Of a stretch of DNA of 64,000 nucleotides, positions 24,730-33,500 are shown in pieces (position 1 is the first letter of the stretch; every line of letters starts with the position of its first letter). The DNA comes from Parasediminibacterium sp046546515 (lineage in GTDB: Bacteria; Bacteroidota; Bacteroidia; Chitinophagales; Chitinophagaceae). The notes under the pieces are model-generated. The model was not told where the DNA came from. It ran no database searches and was given only the letters and a program-made list of their open reading frames with translations. Both the position numbers and the translations under genes were made by a program. The DNA lies in contig NZ_JBKHKJ010000003.1 in the NCBI RefSeq assembly GCF_046546515.1, positions 124,001-188,000 of the forward strand, written 5' to 3'.

Positions 24730-26361
24730 CTATTTATTAATCACAACCACCCTTTCCAAAGGCACAGCGGCCTGTACCAATGGGGGTATCCCCCTGCCCC
24801 ATTGCCAGGCAACTACCGTTATTTTAATAGGGTATATTGCCTTTATGGGCATATTATTCAAAACAAGTATATTGCCAATTACGATTGCTGGCCCATCCTT
24901 CACATAATAATAAACGGGCAACCCAGCAGATGATACCGCACCCAGCTTTATAGATTGGGTTTTATCATTGATGGCAGGTATTTCGGGGAAATCGATTGCT
25001 TGTGCCTCGCCTTGCGTATTTTTCTCTGGGAATTTTATTTGTGCGGGCTGCTCGGCGTATTTGTAGGTTTCATCGCCCTCTTTATAGGCCATCACTTGGA
25101 TATTGGAACAAAAACGGCTGGTGCCAAAATGGTCAAAGCGTATGCGGAAGCTGTCTGCCCCTACCTGCTCGCCGCCACCGCCCCAGCCACCAATTAGGCT
25201 GAAATGGATATTGCCTTTCGTGCTATGTGTTATCGGAATACCTGCACCTGCCACCCCTTCAGGGGTTTGGGTAAGATATCCTGCTTTTACACAAAAAGTT
25301 ATCCCATCCGCTGAGGGCTGAAAAGCAAGTTCATTTATCCACGAGGCAGGCACGGGTTTATCATTTTGCATAAAACAAACACGCTGTTCTTTTTTCCCAC
25401 CATATAATTGGGGGAAGGCATCCACGGCCTTTGCCATTTCTTCATCCAAATGCCAGAAAGTAAGGGTATTATCGCCCTTGAAATCCTTAAACGCAACTGG
25501 ATGGAAGCGGTTATTATCCATGATATGTATATCTGTAAGCCACCCTTTGGTTTCATCAAGCGTGTTTAAGGCTACTTGTTTCCCATTCTCAGTCGTTCCC
25601 GCAGGTATGCGGTAATGAGCTGTTTTCTGTACGAAGATGGCACAGAGTGCAGCCAGTTTATCATCAAAATTAAAATGCCCGGCTCCGGGTTGCACCACTT
25701 CGCAAACAAGCGAATGCTCATACTTGCCCCGCAAGTCCAGCAAATCGCCCCGCAGCCATCGCCAATGTTTGTCAAGCGGTACCAAGGGGCTTGTCCACGA
25801 TTCATATTCCCCCGTTACCGCCATTATGGGTATGCCTTCTATCCTTGCCTTTTGGTCATACTCAGGTGGGTTTACCATGGCGGCGGCGTGTAAAGTCAAT
25901 ATGCCAAACACCCGTTGGGGCTTGCAATAGGCAATACTGTATGCACCATTCGCCCCGCCAGAATGACCTATGGTAAGCAATGGTGCAGTGGCTATTTCAG
26001 CGTAACCAGACACTGCGGCCAAATCGTCCAATACCTTTTGTATTTGGGCAAAGCTGCTTGCCCCTTCCTTGTAATTAAATTGCGTGAAAGGCCCCCTGAA
26101 AACCAATACTATCCCCAAGCCTTCCTTTGTGCAAGCCTCCCTTATTTGTTTGTTGGCACAAAAAAGGTCTTCTAAAATTACTTGATTGGCAAAAATCAGC
26201 CCCCTCACCTGCTTGCAGGCTGGCGGCACCCAAAGGAACGCCCTCGACTCCTTGTCTTTCCCTTCCAGCGGCACCGACCATTGGTATATGGCCGCATGGG
26301 TATGCGTTGATGCTTGCAGGAAGCATACAATCAATATGATAAAATGTATTGTTCTCTTCAT
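24730..26361 (-). CDS. Secreted alpha/beta-hydrolase (esterase-like)
   Basis: 543 aa from the ATG at 26361, which begins a signal peptide (MKRTIHFIILIVCFLQAS, then THTHA). The upstream in-frame ATG at 26415 would translate part of an intergenic palindrome (RFLLRRNDG) and is rejected. The hydrolase fold covers about residues 25-260: oxyanion-side stretch LIFANQVILEDLF, nucleophile elbow LLTIGHSGGANGA with Ser134, and a late histidine near 229 in QPGAGHFNFDDKLAAL. The remaining 280 residues are beta-rich and look like Ig-like or cadherin-like modules (FPEIPAINDKTQSIKLGAVS). It may deacylate a polysaccharide for the lyase encoded 15 bp downstream; this is inference. Confidence 0.8.
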   Translation of the reverse strand: MKRTIHFIILIVCFLQASTHTHAAIYQWSVPLEGKDKESRAFLWVPPACKQVRGLIFANQVILEDLFCANKQIREACTKEGLGIVLVFRGPFTQFNYKEGASSFAQIQKVLDDLAAVSGYAEIATAPLLTIGHSGGANGAYSIAYCKPQRVFGILTLHAAAMVNPPEYDQKARIEGIPIMAVTGEYESWTSPLVPLDKHWRWLRGDLLDLRGKYEHSLVCEVVQPGAGHFNFDDKLAALCAIFVQKTAHYRIPAGTTENGKQVALNTLDETKGWLTDIHIMDNNRFHPVAFKDFKGDNTLTFWHLDEEMAKAVDAFPQLYGGKKEQRVCFMQNDKPVPASWINELAFQPSADGITFCVKAGYLTQTPEGVAGAGIPITHSTKGNIHFSLIGGWGGGGEQVGADSFRIRFDHFGTSRFCSNIQVMAYKEGDETYKYAEQPAQIKFPEKNTQGEAQAIDFPEIPAINDKTQSIKLGAVSSAGLPVYYYVKDGPAIVIGNILVLNNMPIKAIYPIKITVVAWQWGRGIPPLVQAAVPLERVVVINK

Positions 26362-26383
26362 GGGGTATTCTATCTTTATATTC

Positions 26384-26466
26384 CCGTCATTTCGACGAAG
26401 GAGAAATCTCATCAAACATTGGCGAATCCTTTATTCGGTTAGATTTCTCCTTCGTCGAAATGACGG
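26384..26466. repeat. REP-like long hairpin
   Basis: A perfect 26-bp inverted repeat: CCGTCATTTCGACGAAGG plus AGAAATCT (26384-26409) against 26441-26466, with a 31-base loop. It is in the 5' region of the esterase gene, 23 bp before its start. I recognise the arm as a word that recurs in Bacteroidota genomes; that is from memory, not searched. Confidence 0.8.
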
Positions 26467-26619
26467 AAAGAACCAGCATTATCCAATATTGTTTCGGCTT
26501 CGCCGAAACAATAAAATTTCTTTTGTATCCCAGCTATCAGCCAGCTATTTGGCTTTTACGGCGATAGCACCGTTCAAGGTTTAGCTATCTATTGGGCTTT
26601 TACCGAAGCGTAGATTCAA

Positions 26620-26650
26620 ACTTCCCGAAAGTTTAAAACTTTCGGGAAGT
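26620..26650. repeat. 15-bp-arm palindrome, copy 1
   Basis: ACTTCCCGAAAGTTT and its exact complement, loop of one base. The same palindrome occurs at 26769-26799. Confidence 0.8.
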
Positions 26651-26767
26651 GGTTACGCTTGTTTTTACGTTGGGTTGTTACGCTGGGCGAGATGTTAGCG
26701 CAGCGCATCTCGCCTAAACAGATAAAAGGGATTTCTTAATCTCTTTTAGTGGCTTCGCAACTCAAAA

Positions 26768-26800
26768 AACTTCCCGAAAGTTTTAAACTTTCGGGAAGTT
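26768..26800. repeat. 16-bp-arm palindrome, copy 2
   Basis: AACTTCCCGAAAGTTT and its complement, loop of one base. Together with 26620-26650 it brackets 117 bp that hold another stem (26686-26714). It lies downstream of the lyase gene that ends at 27199, so it may serve as a terminator. Confidence 0.8.
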
Positions 26801-26854
26801 GCAGAGAGGAGACTTTCAGAAAGCGAAGAAAAACCATAACATCACCCAACCTTT

Positions 26855-27080
26855 TCATTGAAATACAGACAATTTGTCCTTGTATGCCCCAAAAGACTGC
26901 CGGATTGTCCATACAAACAACAATTTTACGCATACAAGGAACAATTTTATGCATACAAACAACCCGAACACGCATACAAACAACATTTTTGCCCATACAA
27001 ACAACAATTTTGGGCATACAAGGAACAATTGTATCTATACAAACAACCAAATTGCTTATACAAGGCATTTTTATTTCAAC
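26855..27080 (-). repeat. 21-bp-period array with anchor (minus orientation)
   Basis: TACAAA/TACAAG words start at 26912, 26933, 26954, 26975, 26996, 27017, 27038 and 27059, always 21 bp apart; a further CACAAA is at 27080. Read on the minus strand a unit is GCATAAAATTGTTCCTTGTA, close to the GCATAAAATAA unit of 18463-18554. 44 bp beyond the last unit on that strand is CTGTATTTCAATGA (26868-26855), the same anchor as at 18577-18590. 21 bp is a multiple of three, so several frames stay open, but no frame looks like a protein. Confidence 0.8.
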
Positions 27081-27198
27081 ACAAAAAAAGCCTTCCTTTT
27101 TTTCTTTTCTTCTTCCTTATCTCCTTTGTGCTGCTTTGAGTCTTCGTGCCTTTGTGGCTAAATAATACCTAGCTTATTTGTGCCTTCGTTGCAAAACC

Positions 27199-30100
27199 CT
27201 ACTTCTTACTTTCTAAAATCACCTTTCCCTCCCTTTGAACAGTTATTTTAGTTCGTTTGCTTGCATCTTCCGAAAACAGTAACACATCTTTTTGCCCGTC
27301 TTTCCACGTTACAGTTGTTTTTCCATTTTCTGTTGCAATAACTGGTAGCTCCTCCCCATATTTAAAAGGTATCAAGAGTACTTTATAATTTGCTTTCACC
27401 GATTTGGTATTCACAGCCAACCGATCATAAAATTGTGTATTGGCAATACGGGAATTGGGCGGGCCCACTTCTGTAGAAACCTGCATCAACGGCAAGGCAT
27501 CCGTTTCATTTGTTTTATCTGAAATATAAGCAACCAACAATAATGGCTCACCATTTTTAGGCGAAATCATTGCCTTGCCCGTATTTGCTTTTACGTCATA
27601 ATCTCGCTTAGCCAATACAATCTGGTTTTTAGGAATACCTTTTACTGATGCCTGCCAAACGCCGCCATTCAGCATGGCAGTCCATTGGTAGAGATGTTCC
27701 TGTCCATCTTTTTTCAAGTCATCCACCACCACGCCATAGCTATGTTTGCCCCTCACCAACCCAGCAGAACGATATACATATTCCATCGGGTTGAACAATG
27801 CCCTAGAGGTGGCAATGTAGTTGGAGTAATTGTAAGTAGCCCACCAAGGACGCATCTTGTAGCGGGATGTGCCAGCAAACATTTTTAAATTCTGTGGCGA
27901 TGGGTCTAATTCCCAGTTCAATACTTTTAACTTATCCTCCCAAATTGCACCGGGCTGTGTTTGCCACCTGTAAGTATAGGAGTTGGTTAAATCAGCCGTT
28001 GCAAAACCAGCATTATCATTTGAAGCTTCGCCGATATAAGTAGCCGCAGCCTGGTATCCCGTGCCCAAACCAGATGCGCCTTCTGGCTCCGATTCCCCAT
28101 CAACCAGCACTTGGTTATGGTACTTGCCATCATATACCTGTGGGAAAGGGCTTTCCGTGATCCAATCAACGCCCAAGGCAGAAAAGTGGAACATTCCCGC
28201 ATCGGCGTGGTGGTGGCCGCCACCTAGGTAATGGTCTGGCCGCACCATCATGTTTATCCATGTGGCATTTAGCGAAGCATCACTGTAGCTGGAAAACACC
28301 CCATGCGTTGGCGCATTGAAATTCAGAGGCAAATTCAAATCTTCCCGGGTTGTCAATTTAAAATCCGTATCGTACAACAGGCCAGGCACAAAGCCGGGAT
28401 ACATTGGGCTAGGCATCCGCAAGCGTTTTACATTGGCTACGTCCCGCTTGTATTTGTTGGCATCAAAATCATTAATCATCCAGCCTCTTTGGTATTCGTC
28501 ATTCTTGTCGCCAAAAACGGTTGGCTGCGATAGCAGGTAATCGGCACTTAAATCGCCGGGGTAAAAAGACTTGTATTCATCAATGGTCTGCAAACTGAAA
28601 TAAGATTGGCTAAAAGGCACATACTGCGTACCGCTGTTTACCACCACTTTACCATCGGGCGAAGTCATCATCACTTGCCCATGCAATAATTTACGCACAT
28701 GCGGATGCCCCCATAAGTTGTCGCCACGCCTAGCCAAAGCAATCATGGCCAAGGTATGAAACTGCATACCGCCCGGTGTTTTGCCATTGCTTTCATATAT
28801 AACACCCGAGTCGTCTATCCCCCATTCACAAAACGCTTTTACAGTCTCGCAATTGGACTCGTAGGATTCTTTGTCAAAACCATCCAGCCCTTCAATAGCC
28901 GTTACTGCCAAGAAATTAGGCAAGTCCCATGCAACCCAGTTAATATCCCTGAAACGCAGCGGGCCGTCTTGACCATACCCCCTCCTGCCATAAGTTGCTT
29001 TGGCTATCACCCGCCGCATGAGTTCTTTCTCTTCGGTAGTCATCCATTTACCAGCAAAATCCAATGACAAGCCTAGGTTCATGTGTGCCACTACCCCATG
29101 TATGTTGCGCCAAGCAGTAGCTGCCCCATTGCCCCCAACAGCAACTTTTGTTCCATCGGGTTTTGTGTAGCTTGTCGCCAATTCAGAATCGCTAGCCTTC
29201 ACCCATTCTTCTATTAGTGGCTCGCGCAATTTAAAATAATTGGCTATGGCAGCGGCGGCCTGCCTTCCATGCACATCGTCATTCGTAAGCAAGCAATACA
29301 AAGCCATGTCCGTCAAACATTCCGGCACATAACTTACATGCGAGTTGTAAATGCCAGCCTTTTCATCTTTAAATTGATGGGGTACACTGCTAGGTGGGGC
29401 ATTAGGTACGTTGCCTTCAGGCCATTGCAAAACTGCAAGGTTGCCACTATATAATTGCTTGAAAACCTTGCCATCGCTGGTTGATTCATCCCACCAACTA
29501 TGTTTTAGCAAATATTCCACTTCAATCATCGATTTCTGACCCAACTTGCTACTCATGATCCTTTCGGCCAGCATGGGTATATCAGCTTCGCTAAACAATA
29601 TCCGTGGGTAAATGCCCGGTGCCGGCACTTTGGAACCTAGCAAACGGGTATTGAAGCCAGTATAATCATATTTGGATGCAGGCGTAAACTGCCAGTCTGT
29701 TTCTGGGCCATCCAACACCTTCTGTTGCTCGGGGGTAACCTTCACAAAATCTGTCCACTTGCCCTGCCGCTTCAAGGTAGGTATGTATTGCGTTGCAATA
29801 TCGGGGTCGGCAAATTTTTCAGGTGTATCAAACAAAGTAACAACGCAATCATCCAATACCTTGTCGTTTTCGTTGTAGTTAATTTTATTATTACTGATAA
29901 GCAACAGCCCTCTTTTGGTTTGATAGACTTGTTTGCTTAGGCTTTTTGAGTATGCGGCTGCATCAAAATAAGTAGCTCCTTTCACCGTTATTGTTTCAAT
30001 AGATGCAGGAAGCGTTACATTTTCACGGCTTACCTCATACACCCACCTGTCCTCTAATATTTCCAATCCTTTTGGGATGGGCTTTGGGTGTATTTCCTTT

Positions 30101-30396
30101 TGTGCAAGCACAGCAGCAAAAGCCAATGGGATAAATACCTTCCCATTTTTCAAGACAGCTTCTGCCCTTAAGATGTCTTTTGTATCTAGCCGTATTCTAT
30201 ATCCATTCAGATACGCATACTTGCTTCCAGCAAAAATGGCCGTGGTATTGGCTATTGCACTTAGTGCCTTTGGCCTGGCAGAATGCGTATAAGGCAAACC
30301 GTCATCCTGTGGTGGGGCGGCTAAAGGGGGTACTTGTGCATATATACTGGTAAAATATAGTATTGCACCAAAACTAAACAAAACTCTTTTTTTCAT
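27199..30396 (-). CDS. Secreted heparinase II/III-like polysaccharide lyase
   Basis: 1065 aa with a signal peptide (MKKRVLFSFGAILYFTSIYA). Residues about 50-200 look like a copper-amine-oxidase-N-like or similar small domain (YAYLNGYRIRLDTKDILRAE, KVFIPLAFAA). From GIYPRILFSEADIPMLAERI (about 260) a helical toroid domain follows, then the beta-sandwich with the lyase motif GGGHHHADAGMFHFSALG near residue 722. This is the classic heparinase II/III-type stretch of histidines plus aspartate, involved in metal binding and catalysis in known members. There is no T9SS tail. It lies 131 bp downstream of the giant surface-protein gene and 837 bp upstream of the esterase. The uronic-acid polymer it cleaves is not identifiable. 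Confidence 0.85.
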   Translation of the reverse strand: MKKRVLFSFGAILYFTSIYAQVPPLAAPPQDDGLPYTHSARPKALSAIANTTAIFAGSKYAYLNGYRIRLDTKDILRAEAVLKNGKVFIPLAFAAVLAQKEIHPKPIPKGLEILEDRWVYEVSRENVTLPASIETITVKGATYFDAAAYSKSLSKQVYQTKRGLLLISNNKINYNENDKVLDDCVVTLFDTPEKFADPDIATQYIPTLKRQGKWTDFVKVTPEQQKVLDGPETDWQFTPASKYDYTGFNTRLLGSKVPAPGIYPRILFSEADIPMLAERIMSSKLGQKSMIEVEYLLKHSWWDESTSDGKVFKQLYSGNLAVLQWPEGNVPNAPPSSVPHQFKDEKAGIYNSHVSYVPECLTDMALYCLLTNDDVHGRQAAAAIANYFKLREPLIEEWVKASDSELATSYTKPDGTKVAVGGNGAATAWRNIHGVVAHMNLGLSLDFAGKWMTTEEKELMRRVIAKATYGRRGYGQDGPLRFRDINWVAWDLPNFLAVTAIEGLDGFDKESYESNCETVKAFCEWGIDDSGVIYESNGKTPGGMQFHTLAMIALARRGDNLWGHPHVRKLLHGQVMMTSPDGKVVVNSGTQYVPFSQSYFSLQTIDEYKSFYPGDLSADYLLSQPTVFGDKNDEYQRGWMINDFDANKYKRDVANVKRLRMPSPMYPGFVPGLLYDTDFKLTTREDLNLPLNFNAPTHGVFSSYSDASLNATWINMMVRPDHYLGGGHHHADAGMFHFSALGVDWITESPFPQVYDGKYHNQVLVDGESEPEGASGLGTGYQAAATYIGEASNDNAGFATADLTNSYTYRWQTQPGAIWEDKLKVLNWELDPSPQNLKMFAGTSRYKMRPWWATYNYSNYIATSRALFNPMEYVYRSAGLVRGKHSYGVVVDDLKKDGQEHLYQWTAMLNGGVWQASVKGIPKNQIVLAKRDYDVKANTGKAMISPKNGEPLLLVAYISDKTNETDALPLMQVSTEVGPPNSRIANTQFYDRLAVNTKSVKANYKVLLIPFKYGEELPVIATENGKTTVTWKDGQKDVLLFSEDASKRTKITVQREGKVILESKK

Positions 30397-30470
30397 ATTA
30401 TTTGAAAGGATTTGACAGGCGTTTATAAGGTTAAAACTATTGCGTGTTATACTATGTTCTATTCACATAA

Positions 30471-30509
30471 ATAATCCTCCCAAGCCATTTTCAGGCAAGG
30501 GAGGATTAT
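30471..30509 (-). terminator. Terminator of the giant surface-protein gene
   Basis: ATAATCCTCCC (30471-30481) and GGGAGGATTAT (30499-30509), with an inner GCC/GGC pair, 19 bp past the stop codon at 30528 and followed on the minus strand by TTTATG. Confidence 0.7.
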
Positions 30510-30527
30510 ATTTTTTAGTTCATCATA

Positions 30528-33500
30528 TTACTGTACCGTTACACTGGTATTATAAACCACTTGCTTGCTACTTACAGAACTAATAGTTACATTATACACC
30601 CCATTAGCCAGCTTTTCAGTAATGCTTAGGCTATGTGCCGCAGTGCCGCCACTGTGGCTTACCATTTCCTCATGCACTTTCTGCCCAAGGCTGTTGTACA
30701 TGCTTACGGTGTATTTGCCTGCATTTACATTTTCCAATTTCACGTTTAGCTTGCTATTGATAACAGGGTTAGGATACAAACTGTAACTAATAACTGCACC
30801 TTTGACTACTGTTGTAACATTGCTGTAGCCAACACTACCATCTGCACTGGTAGCCTTGATGCGGTAGTAAGTGGTACCATTGGCTACGCTGTTGTCCACA
30901 TAGCTGTATGCCGCAGTGGCCGTGTTCTTGGCTGTTGCCGTGCCTATTGCGGTGTATGCTGTGCCATCGGTTGATTTCTCTACTGTATATCCAGCTACCT
31001 TATCCTCCCCTGCCGTCTTCCAGCTTACTGTTGCTGAAATGTTGCCACTGTTTAGCGAAGCAGTCGCTGTGATGCTGTTCACTGCCAGCACTGTTGGTTT
31101 GAATACAATCCTGAACCTGTTTGCATAAGTGGCAGCAATCGTGTTGTCTGCCGCAAAGCTAATGGTGTTCAGGCTGCTCTCAAGTGCAGTGTAGGTTTTG
31201 GTATAGCCATCGTATATATAAGGCGTAAGGCCATTGCTGTTGTAGCTTGAAGCATCCACTTGCAATTGGTAATTGGCCTTGGCTACTTGTGCCAACTGGA
31301 TAGCGATAATATCGCCCGTTGTGGCTGGCCGCCTGCCATCGATGCTCAATGCCTTGGTGGCGCTTAGTTCCCTTATGGACAGGTTGTCGCTGCTGTTATC
31401 CAGTTTAGGCGCATCCTCGTTGCTATTGTAGCCATTGCTGTAACTGTCGCTAAATACAATACTAGCCATGTCCATCTTGTGGTATTTGCCGCTGCCAGCT
31501 GACTCTTCCCTAAGCAAAGCAAGTGGCAGTTTGCTTTCAATGCCGAAAACTGCTGTCTGGTTGCCTGGCGCCTTGGCTGCTTCCGTGAAACCAATCACTG
31601 GGTATTTAGGGTAGCCTTTCTTGTTCTGTATAAAGATGGCCTGGCCAGCTTGTATGTAAGGGTTGCTCAATGAGTTACCCGCCACATAGGCACCTGTTGC
31701 GCCAATGGTTGGGTCCAAGTAATAATAGTACCCTTCTATGCTGTCCTTAGTAAGCAAGCGCCAGTCAACAGGGCAAACATAAGGGTTGGCAACTAGGTTG
31801 AAGCTGCTGTCTGTCAGGTTGTTCAAGCCATAAGTGCTGTTGGCGTAGGTACTGCCCGTAACTGCGTTGCTCACGCCTGTTGGGTCATAAGTAACATTGC
31901 CCGTAACCAAAGTGCCGCTTGCTTCCAGCCTTGTGGCGTTGTACATCAACAAGCCCAATGGCGTGTTAGGTATGCCTGTACCGTAAAGGTTGAAGCTCCT
32001 GTCGCCCCTGATCAATAGCCTGTAGCCCGTGAAAGGCGTTACTAACACATTGGTGTTTGCAACAGTTGCCCAATTGCCATTTATGTAGGTATAGGCCGTT
32101 TTCACACCATTGGCACTCACGTCAAAGTGGTTCGCATCTATACTGTTGGGGGTGCTGGTTGTGCCTGCAACACCTGTGCCACCCGTGATGAACATACCAT
32201 AGCCACTCTTGCTATAGCTGCCGCTTTCTTGGTAGGTATTGTACAGGGTGTTGGATGTGTTGTACACACTTGGGGCGATGTCGCGATAGCTGCGGTAACC
32301 GCTAGGTATGTACCGTTCCACGGTTACCGTGCCGCTGATGCTGCCACTGTTGCCGCCTGTGCCTACAGCGGCCAATGTACCACTGCTGGCAATGCTGTTC
32401 GATTTGAACACCACGTTGCTATTAGTGATTAAAGTGCCGCTTTGCAGGGTCAACACGCCCGTGATGTTCAGCTTGTTGCTGCCGCTGGTAACTGTGGCAC
32501 CTGCACTATTGTTTAAGGTAAGGCCAGCAACCGTACCCATGCCACTAATTGTTTGGGTAGATGTGCCGCTTAGGATGGTAGTACCCGTACCACTAATAGT
32601 GCCATTGTTGGTAAATGATGAATTTATGCTAAGTGTGCTGTTATTTACGATGTTGGCGCCGCTTGCAATTGTAAGGCTTTTTGCAAAACTTGCAGAAGCT
32701 ATAACAGGTGCTTTAGCAACCACTGGAACTACAGCATCGTTGGTAGCACTTGGCGTACCATTATCCCAGTTAGCATCATTGTTCCAAGCTGTGTTGAAAG
32801 TACCTGTCCATGTTGTTAATGGTGATTCAACTGCGCCAGTATTACCAATCACGAAAAGATTATTACCAGAAGTAGGTATGGCAATACCTACTTTAGTAAC
32901 CGTGTAAGGATTGCTTCCAACCGCAGTTACTGAACTAATAGCATAACTAGTGCCTGTTGTAAATATACCCAAGTCGTTGGTGCCAATGGTATATGCCGAT
33001 GCTTTATCTGCATTGTTAAATTGGAAAACAACACTTGCAGTTGTTGCTGCACTTCCTGTTACACTCCATTGTAGGTTCACAACTTTGGTAGGGTCAACCG
33101 GGGCACTTGTAAAGGTAGATTGCACTGCGGCTGAAACATTTGATGTACCAGTTGTATTCGTAATTTTCAACGGAGCATAGCTTGTAGCCGTGCCTATTGG
33201 GAAATCAGTAGCTGTGTTACCTACACTATTGATAGTAAACTTACCAGTACCTGTAGTAGCCACATAATTGCTACTGCTGCCTGTGGTTACAGAAGCCACA
33301 TTAAGGTTATATGTACTTAATTTCAGAAGGCCAGAGGTAAGAGCTAATTGGCCAGTAACAGTTAAGTTATTGCTTAACGTAACCCCTGCACTATTATTAA
33401 TCGTTAAATTAGCAACGGTGTTGGAAGTAGGCGAAGTAGTGAATGCGCCTATTACTTGTGCTGCGGTGCCATTGAACTCGTAATTAGCAGCAGAAGACAA

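Larger units (their letters stand above)
26362..27198. other. Palindrome-rich intergenic region with a 21-bp array
   Basis: No gene is supported. From left to right it carries a long REP-like hairpin (26384-26466), a 9-bp hairpin (26490-26510), two copies of one palindrome (26620-26650 and 26768-26800) around a GGCGAGATG/CATCTCGCC stem (26686-26714), and a 21-bp-period array (26912-27080) with an anchor on the minus strand (26855-26868). Near 27140-27170 there are gtgcctttgtggc-type words common between Bacteroidota genes. Confidence 0.6.

Noticed and set aside
26749..27165. ORF with heptad repeats (IQTTILR, IQGTILC and so on)
   Set aside because: The heptads come from the 21-bp DNA repeat. 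Three other frames are also open over the same stretch, and there is no start context or family match.
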